NCBI RefSeq assembly: GCF_000176175.1
Contig: NZ_ACZP01000014.1
Location: forward strand, 434,001-498,000
Source of the DNA: Vibrio furnissii CIP 102972
GTDB lineage: Bacteria; Pseudomonadota; Gammaproteobacteria; Enterobacterales; Vibrionaceae
Direction of reading: 5' to 3'
Length of the DNA: 64,000 nt
Shown one piece after another: positions 17,212 to 25,886 of this stretch. The position numbers and the translations under genes were made by a program. Numbering within the stretch: the first letter of the stretch is position 1; the number at the start of each line of letters is the position of its first letter. The notes below the pieces were generated by a model that saw only the letters and a list, made by a program, of their open reading frames with translations, had not been told where the DNA came from and did not search any database.

Positions 17212-19332
17212 TTAAGCCGACGCCGCTTTCATCGCGACGTTCGGACGTCGACCACTGTAGATGAAAATCGCCACAAACAATGCCACACACACCACGCGAA
17301 TCGCCAATGGGATGTTTGGCCACACCAGCGCAATCCCGATCACCGCCAAGACAGCGCGGATCAACCAGTTAAGCGGGCCTTCCAAGAAGCCTTCGATCGC
17401 CCCGATCATGGCGTACGTACCCACGATGGCAAAGAAACCGATCGTCATCACGGTGACCGGATCCCAGTCGATCAGCTGCGTGTACGCAATCAGCAACGGC
17501 ACCAGATACAAGCCTTTGGCAATTTTCCACGCCGTCAGGCCGGTGCGCATGGGCGGAGTTTTGGCAATCGTCGCCGCGGCAAACGCCGTCAGACACACTG
17601 GTGGCGTCACGTTGCTGTCTTGCGACAGCCAGAAGATGATGAGGTGCGCAGAAAGGAGCGCTAAGCCCACCGCTTCAAGACCCAAGCTTTGTTGTAGCAG
17701 CGTATCGAGGAAATCCGCCGGCACCAGATCGACCAACGCTTTGGCGTTTTCCAGCGCCATCGGCGCATTGAGCAGTTCCAGTTTATCCGGCGCTGCCAGC
17801 ATGAAGATCGCTTTGGCCTGTTCAGGCAACTGGCCCGCAGCAATCATGTCAACCAACTGGCTTTCTGCAATCAGTTTGTACAGCGCAGGCGCAGAGAGTG
17901 TGCCCAACACAATGTACGCCGCCGTAACCGGTAGCCCCATCCCGAGCACCAAAGACGCCAGTGTGATCAGCACCAACATGGTGAGTAGATCGCCGCCCGA
18001 CCAGTTATCGATCATCAGTGAGAAGGTGTTACCGATGCCGGTGGTACTGATCACGTTAATGACCAACCCGATGCCCACCAAAAGCACGGCGGTCGTGGCC
18101 ATGTTCTTCGCGCCTTGCTCCAGCGCATCAATGATTTCCTTGAAGCCCATACGATGCTCTTTCGAGAACCAAGAGGCAACAATCACCGACAAAATCGACA
18201 GGCCCGCCGCATACGTCGGGGTAAATCCTTTAACCAGCAGCGTCACCAACACCACCAAGGGGATCAGGTTATGCCAACCCGAGACTAAGACTTTGAGGAA
18301 CGATTCCTCACTGGTGGTCACCTTCTGCACGCCGCTGCGTTTGGCTTCAATACGGACGAAAAAGGCCACAGACAAGAAATAGATCAGCGCCGGAATAAAC
18401 GACACCGCAACAATATCGACATAGGGAATTTGCGTGTACGACGCCATGATGAACGCCCCCGCGCCCATCACCGGTGGCATCAACTGCCCACCCGTGGATG
18501 CAGCCGCTTCAACCCCGGCAGCAAATCGCGACGGGAAGCCCGCTTTCTTCATCATCGGAATGGTAATTACGCCCGTCGATACCGTGTTTGCCACACTAGA
18601 ACCCGACACCGATCCCATCAAGCCCGAGGCAAGCACCGCAATGAATCCCGGGCCGCCAATCACTTTACCCGCAGCCGCTCGGGAAACGTTGATGATGTAA
18701 TCGCCCACCCCGGAGCGCACCAAAAAGGCGCCAAACAGGATGAACATGAAGACAAAGCTCCAACTGATACGGGAAATCGACCCGAACATCCCTTCCGACG
18801 AGTAGAAACTGCGGTACAGCAGGGTTTCCATACTCAGTCCCGGAAAGTGGAAAATGCCACTCGCCCATTTGCCCCACAACACCACGTAGCTTAAACACAC
18901 GAGGATTAACATCGGAATAAACCAGCCCATGGTGCGGCGAATCATTTCAATCACAATCACAATCGCCAGAATGGCAAACACCCAGTCACTGGTGACGAAT
19001 TTCACGCCGCGCGCATAGAGTGCATCTTCCGCCAAAGGGATATAAATCAGACACGCCAACGCCGCCAAGGCGATGATCACATCAACGCCAAGCGCGATTT
19101 TGCTATCGCGCCAACGAATATTGGCCGGGTACCACAGCGCGCAGATCATCGCAAAGCCAGCAAAGTGGGTGGCAGAGATCCACAGTTCCGGTAAGGTTGA
19201 AAAGGTATTAAACCAGATGTGCGCCAGCGACAGCAGCACCCCCAGCGTAGCAATGGTTTTAGCGACCCACGGAAACGCATCACGGGTCGGCAGTTCGTAT
19301 TTTTGTAGTTCTTGATCCAGTGGTTCACTCAT
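17212..19332 (-). CDS. TRAP transporter permease, fused DctQM type of the TAXI family
   Basis: A 706-residue integral membrane protein with many hydrophobic helices. The small (4TM, DctQ-like) and large (DctM-like) membrane subunits are fused, as is usual for TAXI-type TRAP systems. Landmarks are GLMGSVSGSSVANTVSTGVITIPMMKKAGFP and EAAASTGGQLMPPVMGAGAFIMA, and WLSQDSNVTPPVCLTAFAAATIAKT. The start at 19332 (MSEPLDQEL) is set by GGAG seven bases upstream; the frame is open to 19416. It sits between the binding-protein gene and lhgO. The substrate is most likely a C5 dicarboxylate (2-hydroxyglutarate, 2-oxoglutarate or glutamate), inferred from lhgO. Confidence 0.92.
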   Translation of the reverse strand: MSEPLDQELQKYELPTRDAFPWVAKTIATLGVLLSLAHIWFNTFSTLPELWISATHFAGFAMICALWYPANIRWRDSKIALGVDVIIALAALACLIYIPLAEDALYARGVKFVTSDWVFAILAIVIVIEMIRRTMGWFIPMLILVCLSYVVLWGKWASGIFHFPGLSMETLLYRSFYSSEGMFGSISRISWSFVFMFILFGAFLVRSGVGDYIINVSRAAAGKVIGGPGFIAVLASGLMGSVSGSSVANTVSTGVITIPMMKKAGFPSRFAAGVEAAASTGGQLMPPVMGAGAFIMASYTQIPYVDIVAVSFIPALIYFLSVAFFVRIEAKRSGVQKVTTSEESFLKVLVSGWHNLIPLVVLVTLLVKGFTPTYAAGLSILSVIVASWFSKEHRMGFKEIIDALEQGAKNMATTAVLLVGIGLVINVISTTGIGNTFSLMIDNWSGGDLLTMLVLITLASLVLGMGLPVTAAYIVLGTLSAPALYKLIAESQLVDMIAAGQLPEQAKAIFMLAAPDKLELLNAPMALENAKALVDLVPADFLDTLLQQSLGLEAVGLALLSAHLIIFWLSQDSNVTPPVCLTAFAAATIAKTPPMRTGLTAWKIAKGLYLVPLLIAYTQLIDWDPVTVMTIGFFAIVGTYAMIGAIEGFLEGPLNWLIRAVLAVIGIALVWPNIPLAIRVVCVALFVAIFIYSGRRPNVAMKAASA

Positions 19333-19405
19333 CATCATACTCCACGGCTCTACAGCTAATGCCCGTTGCACGCCGGGCACAATTAACCATAGAAAATGAG
19401 AAATA

Positions 19406-19428
19406 CCGCCTCGCACGACACGAGGCGG
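19406..19428 (-). terminator. Intercistronic hairpin between the TAXI binding protein and permease genes
   Basis: An 8-bp GC-rich stem (CCGCCTCG at 19406-19413, CGAGGCGG at 19421-19428) with a 7-base loop. On the minus strand a moderately T-rich stretch follows. Such a partial terminator would make the soluble receptor more abundant than the permease; it could also protect the upstream mRNA. Confidence 0.6.
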
Positions 19429-19437
19429 CTTGCAGCA

Positions 19438-20445
19438 TTACTCAGCGATTAACTGAGCCGGGATGTTGATACCCACTTCTTTGTAGTAACGCGCCGCGCC
19501 CGGATGCAATGGCAATGGCAGGCCAGCGATGGCTTTTTCAATCGCCATGGCTTTAGTTGCTTTGTGAATGCCTTGCAGGAACGCGAGGTTTTCGTACATG
19601 GTTTTGGTCAGTTGATATACATCTTCATCAGAGACGTCGTCACGCACCGCCAGGAAGTTTGGCTGCGCGATGGTGGTGATCGGCTTATCCAAACCCGGGT
19701 AGGTGTTGGCTGGAATCACATATTTGGTCCACAGCTCATAGTTGCCGTTCGCTTGTTTGATCTGCTCATCGGTGAACGACAGAATTTTGATGTCGTTGCC
19801 CAGCGCCGCAAACGCCTGAGTCACCGCGCCCACAGGCACACCCGCTGGCGTGTTCATGCCATCAATCGTGCCGTTTTGTAGCGCGCTTGCACTGCCGCTG
19901 TAGCCTAGATAGGCCAGATTGAAGCTATCGGGATCAACATTCAGCCCTTTCATGATCTGACGACCAGAAAATTCCGTGCCGGAGTTTTTTGACCCGATAG
20001 AAAACTTCTTGCCAGCCATATTGCTCATGTCAGAAATGCTGCCGTTGGGCGCTAAATCAGAACGCACAATGAAGTGCTCGACGTTTTGCCACAGCATGGA
20101 CACTGAACGCAGTTGAGTTTGACGCTCTTTGTAAGGGCCTTCACCCGCCCAAGCCCACGCGCCGTACAAGCCTTGCAGAATCGCAAATTGCGCTTCATTT
20201 TCGTTGAGCATTTTGACGTTTTCGCCCGACCCCGCAGAGCTGATCGCAGAAAGGGAGAAGTGGTAAGTCGGGCTGAGTTTAACTTTGCTCAGTGTCGCCA
20301 GAGCAACACCAACTGGGTAATAGGTTCCGCCCGTTGAGGCAGTCGCCATAATGTAGCTGCGTTCTTCCGCCGCGTGCGCGCCAGCAAGCAGGCCAAAAGA
20401 AGCGGCGGCAGCCAGTAGGGTTTTGGCAAGGCGTTTGTGTTTCAT
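19438..20445 (-). CDS. TAXI-type TRAP transporter solute-binding protein
   Basis: A 335-residue periplasmic receptor. The signal peptide is MKHKRLAKTLLAAAASFG-LLAGAHA, cleaved before AEERSYI. TAXI family landmarks follow: IMATASTGGTYYPVGVALATL, SAGSGENVKMLNENEAQFAILQG and KFSIGSKNSGTEFSGRQIM. The start at 20445 is fixed by GGAGAG upstream; the frame is open 48 codons further. It is the first gene of the TRAP-lhgO operon and is preceded by a consensus sigma-54 promoter. Characterised TAXI receptors bind glutamate or 2-oxoglutarate; lhgO makes L-2-hydroxyglutarate a strong candidate here. Confidence 0.92.
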   Translation of the reverse strand: MKHKRLAKTLLAAAASFGLLAGAHAAEERSYIMATASTGGTYYPVGVALATLSKVKLSPTYHFSLSAISSAGSGENVKMLNENEAQFAILQGLYGAWAWAGEGPYKERQTQLRSVSMLWQNVEHFIVRSDLAPNGSISDMSNMAGKKFSIGSKNSGTEFSGRQIMKGLNVDPDSFNLAYLGYSGSASALQNGTIDGMNTPAGVPVGAVTQAFAALGNDIKILSFTDEQIKQANGNYELWTKYVIPANTYPGLDKPITTIAQPNFLAVRDDVSDEDVYQLTKTMYENLAFLQGIHKATKAMAIEKAIAGLPLPLHPGAARYYKEVGINIPAQLIAE

Positions 20446-20573
20446 CTTTACTCTCCGTGTCATTCTTGTTGTTCGCCGGAAATAGCGAGTCACCCTTCCG
20501 ATCGACCGTGCGGTGATGGGCTGAAAACGAATGCCCGCCGCCCGAGTCGATTGTTTAGGTCTATCCCGATAGA

Positions 20574-20588
20574 GCAAAGAAGATGCCA
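20574..20588 (-). promoter_or_regulatory. Sigma-54 promoter of the TAXI-TRAP-lhgO operon
   Basis: On the minus strand the sequence reads TGGCAT-CTTCT-TTGC, with GG and GC separated by exactly 10 bases, matching the -24/-12 consensus TGGCAY-N5-TTGC. Transcription should begin near 20562, giving a leader of roughly 115 bases before the ATG at 20445. The neighbouring response regulator has a GAFTGA-type sigma-54 activation domain, so promoter and activator agree. Confidence 0.88.
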
Positions 20589-20641
20589 AAAACTAAGTGA
20601 TTGAATTGATTTGAAATAATGAATACAAAGCAGCGAAATGA

Positions 20642-20798
20642 GCAAAAATCCGCTGATTCGCCCGATGAGGCATAAGCAAAATTTCGCCGATGGGGACGCA
20701 TAAAAAGCCGTGCTGATTGCGGTTTTTGATCACAACTCATTAACGAATTGTGATCGATGTTAATAAATACCTCAAAATCTATATGAGCAAAATTTTGC
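20642..20798. promoter_or_regulatory. Candidate activator sites (GCAAAATTTTGC family) upstream of the sigma-54 promoter
   Basis: Three related 12-base elements: GCAAAAATCCGC at 20642-20653, GCAAAATTTCGC at 20676-20687, and the perfect palindrome GCAAAATTTTGC at 20787-20798. The first two are 34 bases apart (about three helical turns) and lie 54-100 bases upstream of the -24 element, where enhancer-binding proteins act. The third lies just past the regulator's stop codon. They are candidate binding sites for the DctD-like regulator encoded next door. Confidence 0.6.
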
Positions 20799-20808
20799 CT
20801 ATCCCAAA

Positions 20809-22197
20809 TTACTTGCCGTTGGATTGGGAACGCGGCTCTTCTTCATCCTGTGTGTAATCGCTGCGATTGAGGCCATACTTCTGCATTTTCTGATTGAGCG
20901 TGCGGCGCGGCAGATCCAGCTCTCTCATGGTGTCGCTGATGCTGCCGCGATGGCGAGTTAATGCGTCGTGAATGACTTTGCGCTCAAAGGTTTGCAACTG
21001 AATCGACAGCGGCAGCCCGGCGCTGGCTTCTTCGGTGGTGGTATTCGGGCGACTGGCCAGAATTTCCCCCACCGTCAGCGATTCATCCAGTGCGAAACGC
21101 ATCGCAACGTTGCGCAGCTCGCGCACATTGCCCGGCCACGCATAACTGAGCAGCGCATGCTGATCTGCATCACTGGCCACACGGGTGTGTGGGTTGGCTT
21201 GCTGCGTGAAGTGTTCAAACAGCAATAACGCGTCTTCGTCACGCTCACGCAGCGGCGGCAAATAGAGCTGCGCCACGTTGAGGCGATAGAACAAATCTTG
21301 ACGAAATTCCGGATGCTCCAGCAGATCGTCTTTGGCCGCCGCAATCACACGTAAATCGATCGCCACTTTCTGATTCCCGCCGACGCGCTCCACCACATGC
21401 TCTTGCAGCACCCGCAGCACTTTGACCTGCATCGACAGTGGCATACTTTCGATTTCATCGAGAAACAGCGTTCCCTTGTCGGCAAACTCCAACTTGCCGA
21501 TGCGCTTTTTCACCGCGCCGGTAAACGCGCCCGCTTCGTGGCCAAACAGCTCGCTTTCAAACAAACTTTCCGGAATAGCGCCGCAGTTGATCGGCACAAA
21601 ATTGAAATGTCGGCGCGGACTTTCCTGATGCAAGCACGTCGCCACCAGCTCTTTACCACAGCCGGTTTCGCCGTAGATGATGACGTTGGTGTCAATCGCC
21701 GCCACTTTGGCGATTTGCTCACGCAGCGCCGTCATCACTTTGCTACGTCCAATCAGGACTTGCTCCAGCCCTTGCAGGGTGGAGAGATACTGGCTTCGGT
21801 CTTGCGACTGCGCTTCACTGTGAAACTTGTTGACCGCATCCGCCACCGTGCTCGACAGGCGATCCGGATTGAACGGTTTTTCAATAAAATCGTAGGCGCC
21901 TTTTTGCAACGCTTTGACTGCCATGTCGACATCGCCATGGCCGGTGATCAAGATGACCGGCGTATGCGGCTGCAAGCACTTCAGCTCAGACAGCATCTCG
22001 ACGCCATCGTAGTCCGGTAAACGCACATCACTGATGATGGTCGCAAAGCGCTGCGCAGCCAACCCTTCCAGCGCCGCTCGCCCATCGGCAAACCCGCACA
22101 CATCAAACCCCGCCAGTTGCAACCACTGACTGGTGGCCTGACGGACAATGTCATCATCTTCAATTAACGCGATCGGTAATGCGTCCTGACTACTCAT
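20809..22197 (-). CDS. Sigma-54-dependent response regulator, DctD-like
   Basis: A 462-residue NtrC-family protein. Receiver domain at 1-120: acidic pocket EDDD near residues 13-16, phospho-acceptor D57 (IISDVRLPD), conserved Lys in FIEKPF. The AAA+ domain has Walker A GETGCGKE, the GAFTGA loop (HEAGAFTGAVKK) and Walker B GTLFLDEIES. A Fis-type HTH (GSISDTMRELDLPRRTLNQKMQKYGL) is at the C-terminus. Start 22197 (MSSQDALPI) follows AAGGAAG. It is divergent from the histidine kinase gene and lies upstream of the TAXI operon, whose sigma-54 promoter it should activate. Resembles DctD of C4-dicarboxylate uptake; the actual signal is probably a C5 acid. Confidence 0.92.
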   Translation of the reverse strand: MSSQDALPIALIEDDDIVRQATSQWLQLAGFDVCGFADGRAALEGLAAQRFATIISDVRLPDYDGVEMLSELKCLQPHTPVILITGHGDVDMAVKALQKGAYDFIEKPFNPDRLSSTVADAVNKFHSEAQSQDRSQYLSTLQGLEQVLIGRSKVMTALREQIAKVAAIDTNVIIYGETGCGKELVATCLHQESPRRHFNFVPINCGAIPESLFESELFGHEAGAFTGAVKKRIGKLEFADKGTLFLDEIESMPLSMQVKVLRVLQEHVVERVGGNQKVAIDLRVIAAAKDDLLEHPEFRQDLFYRLNVAQLYLPPLRERDEDALLLFEHFTQQANPHTRVASDADQHALLSYAWPGNVRELRNVAMRFALDESLTVGEILASRPNTTTEEASAGLPLSIQLQTFERKVIHDALTRHRGSISDTMRELDLPRRTLNQKMQKYGLNRSDYTQDEEEPRSQSNGK

Positions 22198-22375
22198 GCC
22201 ATGCTTCCTTTTCTTATCTCGCGATACGGTAAGGAAAAAGACGCCGCAAAGAAAGGAGCTGCTTCTCACTTCTGGGTTGCCGAGCGGAACAAACAGTGTG
22301 ATTGAGGCAAAGGAACGCGGGCAAGGCCGCTGACACCAGACGCAAGCGCGCTATAGTGTCCCTTCGACACATGGA

Positions 22376-24460
22376 ATGAGTGAAACAATGACGCTAGCGC
22401 AGAAAAAGTTGGGATGGGTGATATTGGCGCTGTTGCTGATTCTGGGCGTGAAAACGGCATCGACCACGATTGCCAAGCAGTGGCAGTTGGAACAGGCGCA
22501 AAGCCACGGTGAGCAGCGCTTGCTGGATTACATTGGCGATGTGCGTCAAACGCTGCGCCGCTTTTACCATCTGCCCTACCTCATCACCAATGAGGCCATC
22601 AGCCAACGCTTGCTCAGCGGCGATGCGTCGGTGATTGAGGAGATGCAAACCACGCTGGGCCAACTCGATAAAGCCGCCAACACCAAAGGGTGGTACGTGC
22701 TCTCGCCGAGTGGTGACGTGTTGGTGTCGAGCAAAGACGCCGAGAACTGGAATGGCCATGACGGCGATGCGATCGTGGCGAAAATTCACCAGCAACGCGA
22801 AGGAATTTCGATTGTCACCAAAGCCATCGGGGCCACGCCGATCTACTTTTTGGCGGCGCCAATCTACATCGATCTGGACATTGTCGGCATCGTCGCGGTG
22901 CAGATTGACCTCAGCGTGCTGGCCGACCAATGGTTTGCCAATGATGAACTGATCCTGTTTCAAAACGCCAGCGGCCAATACTTTCTTTCCAGCAGCCCGC
23001 AATACAATGCCGACTGGCTGAACGCCCATCCGCACATCACCAATGCCGCCCAACCCATTCATCTCTACAACGACGCGCGTTTGGTGCAGTGGCATTTACA
23101 ATCGGATCCGTACCTTGCACAATCCGTCACGTTGGATGATTTAAACTGGACGTTGACCTATCTGACACCGATGAAATCGCTCTATCAAACGGTCAATTGG
23201 CTCAGCATGAGCTGCGTGGTGGCGGTGTTATTGCTGATGCTGCTTGGCACGCTGCGTTACGAGCAGTACCAAAAACAGCTCAGCCAGCGCAAACTACAAG
23301 ACATTGTCCAAGAGTCTGAGCAGCGACAACGCAACATGATTCAGAAAACCCACGTCGGGTTGTTGTTGCTCGATGAAACGGGCCGTATTGAAGAGATCAA
23401 CCCGATGGCGAAACGCTACTTCAGCCTGTCGGAGTTGATGGTGAAAAACGTGCGCGCATGGGAGCTGTTTGATATTGGCAACCCAAATGCCACCATTCCG
23501 CTGCTGCTTGAGAACTTGGCGCGCAATCAGGAGCTGGCCGACATCACCTCCGTCGAAACCATGGCACGGCGTAGCGACGGCAGCCTGTTTCCGATTTTGT
23601 TCTCGCTCACCTCCGTGCAATGGAAAGACAAGCGCCATTATTTGGTGACGATCCTCGACATCAGTAAGCGCAAAAAAGCCGAAATCGCGCTACAGACGGC
23701 GAACCAAGCGTTGCAACACCGAGTGGAAGAGCGCACCGCAGAACTGAAGTCGGCCCAACAAGAGCTGATTGAGGCCAGTAAAATGGCGGCACTCGGGCGC
23801 ATGTCGAGCGCCATCACCCACGAACTCAACCAGCCATTGACGGGGCTGCGCACCCTGCTGTCGAGCAATGAATTGCTGCTGGCGCGCGGTGAAACTCAGC
23901 TCGCGCAAGCCAACATGAAGCTGGTACACACGCTGATCGATCGCATGGCGAACATGACCACACAGCTCAAATCGTTTGCTTTTAATCGCCCCGAAACGCT
24001 GGCGCCCGTCTCCATTCCGGATGCGCTACAAGAGATCCTGCGCGTTCATCAGGCGCGTCTGGAACGCGTGGATGTGCGCGTGCGAATGTCATCCGATCTA
24101 CCATTGGTACGCGGCGAAGCCCAACGCCTGCGCCAAGTGCTGGGCAATTTAGTCACCAATGCACTCGATGCGATGCAAGAGCAGCCAGCCCCCAAACTGA
24201 TCATCAGTGCAGTGGTCGATGCAGACACCGTGTTACTGCGTGTACGTGACAACGGCTGCGGCATTGCAGAAGAGCAACTCACCACTATCTTTGAGCCGTT
24301 CCAAACCAGCAAAAAAATGGGCGAAGGATTGGGCTTGGGGCTGTCGATCACCGCCAACAGCGTGCGCGATATGCAAGGCGCCATTCGCGCGGTCAACAAC
24401 CCGGAAGGCGGCATGACGTTTGAAGTGATGCTGACCCTCAATCCGCCTGATTCGGCATGA
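22376..24460 (+). CDS. Sensor histidine kinase, DctB-like
   Basis: A 694-residue membrane kinase. TM1 at about residues 13-28, a periplasmic sensor domain of about 240 residues (PDC/dCache-like, WYVLSPSGDVLVSSKDAENWNGHDG, IYFLAAPIY), TM2 at about 275-292, a PAS domain (LLLLDETGRIEEINPMAKRYF, 328-350) and a coiled linker. The kinase core has phospho-acceptor H482 in SAITHELNQPLTGL, then N (VTNALDAM), G1 (VRDNGCGI) and G2 (GLGLGLSI) boxes. The start may be 22376 or the ATG at 22388. Divergent from the DctD-like regulator; the two form a pair. It should sense the substrate of the TAXI transporter. Confidence 0.93.
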   Translation: MSETMTLAQKKLGWVILALLLILGVKTASTTIAKQWQLEQAQSHGEQRLLDYIGDVRQTLRRFYHLPYLITNEAISQRLLSGDASVIEEMQTTLGQLDKAANTKGWYVLSPSGDVLVSSKDAENWNGHDGDAIVAKIHQQREGISIVTKAIGATPIYFLAAPIYIDLDIVGIVAVQIDLSVLADQWFANDELILFQNASGQYFLSSSPQYNADWLNAHPHITNAAQPIHLYNDARLVQWHLQSDPYLAQSVTLDDLNWTLTYLTPMKSLYQTVNWLSMSCVVAVLLLMLLGTLRYEQYQKQLSQRKLQDIVQESEQRQRNMIQKTHVGLLLLDETGRIEEINPMAKRYFSLSELMVKNVRAWELFDIGNPNATIPLLLENLARNQELADITSVETMARRSDGSLFPILFSLTSVQWKDKRHYLVTILDISKRKKAEIALQTANQALQHRVEERTAELKSAQQELIEASKMAALGRMSSAITHELNQPLTGLRTLLSSNELLLARGETQLAQANMKLVHTLIDRMANMTTQLKSFAFNRPETLAPVSIPDALQEILRVHQARLERVDVRVRMSSDLPLVRGEAQRLRQVLGNLVTNALDAMQEQPAPKLIISAVVDADTVLLRVRDNGCGIAEEQLTTIFEPFQTSKKMGEGLGLGLSITANSVRDMQGAIRAVNNPEGGMTFEVMLTLNPPDSA

Positions 24461-24522
24461 GCCCACTAAAACCACGAGCCCGTTAAAATGCACTCACCTC
24501 CCGTCACGTAACATCACGCCAT

Positions 24523-24553
24523 AAAAAAAAGAGGCACTCACGCCTCTTTTTAT
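24523..24553. terminator. Bidirectional terminator between the kinase gene and the AA10 gene
   Basis: AAAAGAGGC at 24527-24535 pairs with GCCTCTTTT at 24542-24550. The stem has an A tract before it and a T tract after it, so it works for both convergent genes. Confidence 0.9.
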
Positions 24554-24596
24554 TCATCAAACCTCTTTCATCCATCAAACAAGCACGCTGGCTTGG

Positions 24597-25886
24597 CTAA
24601 CGCCAAACGCCCCACTCGCCGGTGGTGCCCGGTTCATCCCCTTGCGTCCACCACTGCGCTGTCCATTCGCGGCCATTGTGGCTGACCACATCGCCCGCGT
24701 TATAAATGGCGTCGCTGCTCCATGCGTTGTCCGGTCCGGTCGGCGGCGTCGTTTCGCCTTTGATCAGAGACAACTGATAACTGAAGGTGGCATTCGGCGC
24801 CAACACCTGATTCGCGTAGATATTGGTGGTATCAAACATGTAGTGGCCCATCGCCTCATGCCAGATGCCGATATACCATGCCCCATTCGTCAATTGATTA
24901 AATTGCCCCGCCAGTTCCGCCGCCCAAGTCGCGGTGTTGTTGGCCGAGATGGCTAGGCTGAGGTCAACCTGTTCATTGCCATTGGCATCAAAGGTGCGAA
25001 AACGCACGCTATCCCCCGATTCGACCGGGCCGAAGCCCTGCGCAATAAAATAACCCAGCGCCGTCAGTGCAGCAGGCTGCGTCGGATCGGTGGGATCTGT
25101 GGGTGCCGCGCCGCCATCAAAAGAGATATCACTACAGTTGTAAAACCCTTCGCCCGCCGCATCTTCACGCTGCCAACGGGTATACAGCACCGCATCACCA
25201 CTACGCCCAGCTGGGAAAGTCACCGCAATGCGGTATTTTTTATCGTCGCCGACCGCGACATTGCCTGCGGTGTCAATCAGTTCTAAATCCGCCCAGGTGA
25301 GCGGGGCCGCCTGATCGTATTCCGGCGTCGTCAAATAGAACTGCCAGTAGGACGGGCTGTGCGGCGCGGTGGCATTGAACACCAGTTCGATCTGCTGATT
25401 CGCATCCAGCGTAATGGCGGTTTTCTGCCAATCCGGTGACGCAACGTTTAAGCCCGATTTGGCACTGTCCGCCGCCGAACACAATGAACCATCGCGCACA
25501 ATGGCTTGCACATGCGCCATATCCTGATAGTTAGGCACGTTGGCTGAAATTTCATTTCGCTGTACAAACGGAAACGCGCCCGATTCATCAAACGCGGCCT
25601 GACACGCCGCATTAGGGATGGTGTTGTCCCAAAAGCCGCCATCCTGATAACAAGTATTCTGGCGAGCACTGGGAAACTCCACCCAACCATGGGCGGCGAC
25701 CGGCAGCGAAACCGTACTTGCGAGCATCAAGGCGCTAAGCGCCCCGCATTGAAGCACCTTGTTTTGAAGCCGATTGTTTTGAAGCCGATTGTTTTGAAAA
25801 CTGTTGTTTTGAAGATTGTTGTTTTTACAACGATGGTGTTGAAAACGATTGTGTTGAAAACAATAGTCTTGAAGCATCTTTTGCAT
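24597..25886 (-). CDS. AA10 lytic polysaccharide monooxygenase with C-terminal chitin-binding module
   Basis: A secreted copper enzyme that cleaves chitin (or cellulose) oxidatively. The frame is 429 residues. Cleavage after LPVAA would expose His66 (HGWVEFPSARQ); the second copper His is H176 in NATAPHSPSYWQFYL. A middle region of about 100 residues (LTALGYFIAQGFGPVESGD...) is unassigned, and residues ~387-429 (NAWSSDAIYNAGDVVSHNGREWTAQWW) are a CBM5/12 module. The strong AAGGATAAATC site before the ATG at 25886 supports a start that gives a 65-residue leader, built from pentapeptide repeats (QNNRL-like) ahead of the hydrophobic core. A GTG at residue 44 would give a short leader without a basic residue. 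Chitin is the likely substrate in Vibrio. Confidence 0.92.
   Translation of the reverse strand: MQKMLQDYCFQHNRFQHHRCKNNNLQNNSFQNNRLQNNRLQNKVLQCGALSALMLASTVSLPVAAHGWVEFPSARQNTCYQDGGFWDNTIPNAACQAAFDESGAFPFVQRNEISANVPNYQDMAHVQAIVRDGSLCSAADSAKSGLNVASPDWQKTAITLDANQQIELVFNATAPHSPSYWQFYLTTPEYDQAAPLTWADLELIDTAGNVAVGDDKKYRIAVTFPAGRSGDAVLYTRWQREDAAGEGFYNCSDISFDGGAAPTDPTDPTQPAALTALGYFIAQGFGPVESGDSVRFRTFDANGNEQVDLSLAISANNTATWAAELAGQFNQLTNGAWYIGIWHEAMGHYMFDTTNIYANQVLAPNATFSYQLSLIKGETTPPTGPDNAWSSDAIYNAGDVVSHNGREWTAQWWTQGDEPGTTGEWGVWR
25757..25876 (-). repeat. 15-bp tandem repeat array inside the 5' end of the AA10 gene
   Basis: About eight imperfect 15-base units (plus-strand consensus GATTGTTTTGAAGCC) run from 25757 to 25876. 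In the AA10 frame each unit encodes five residues with the pattern Q-N/H-N/H-R/N/S-L/F (FQHNR, FQHHR, LQNNS, FQNNR, LQNNR, LQNNR). Units near the 3' end of the array are nearly identical, those near the start codon are more diverged. Since 15 is a multiple of 3, unit gain or loss would change leader length without breaking the frame. Confidence 0.9.

Noticed and set aside
17212..19332. Separate DctQ and DctM genes
   Set aside because: The frame is continuous and fused, as is usual for TAXI-type permeases; there is no frameshift.
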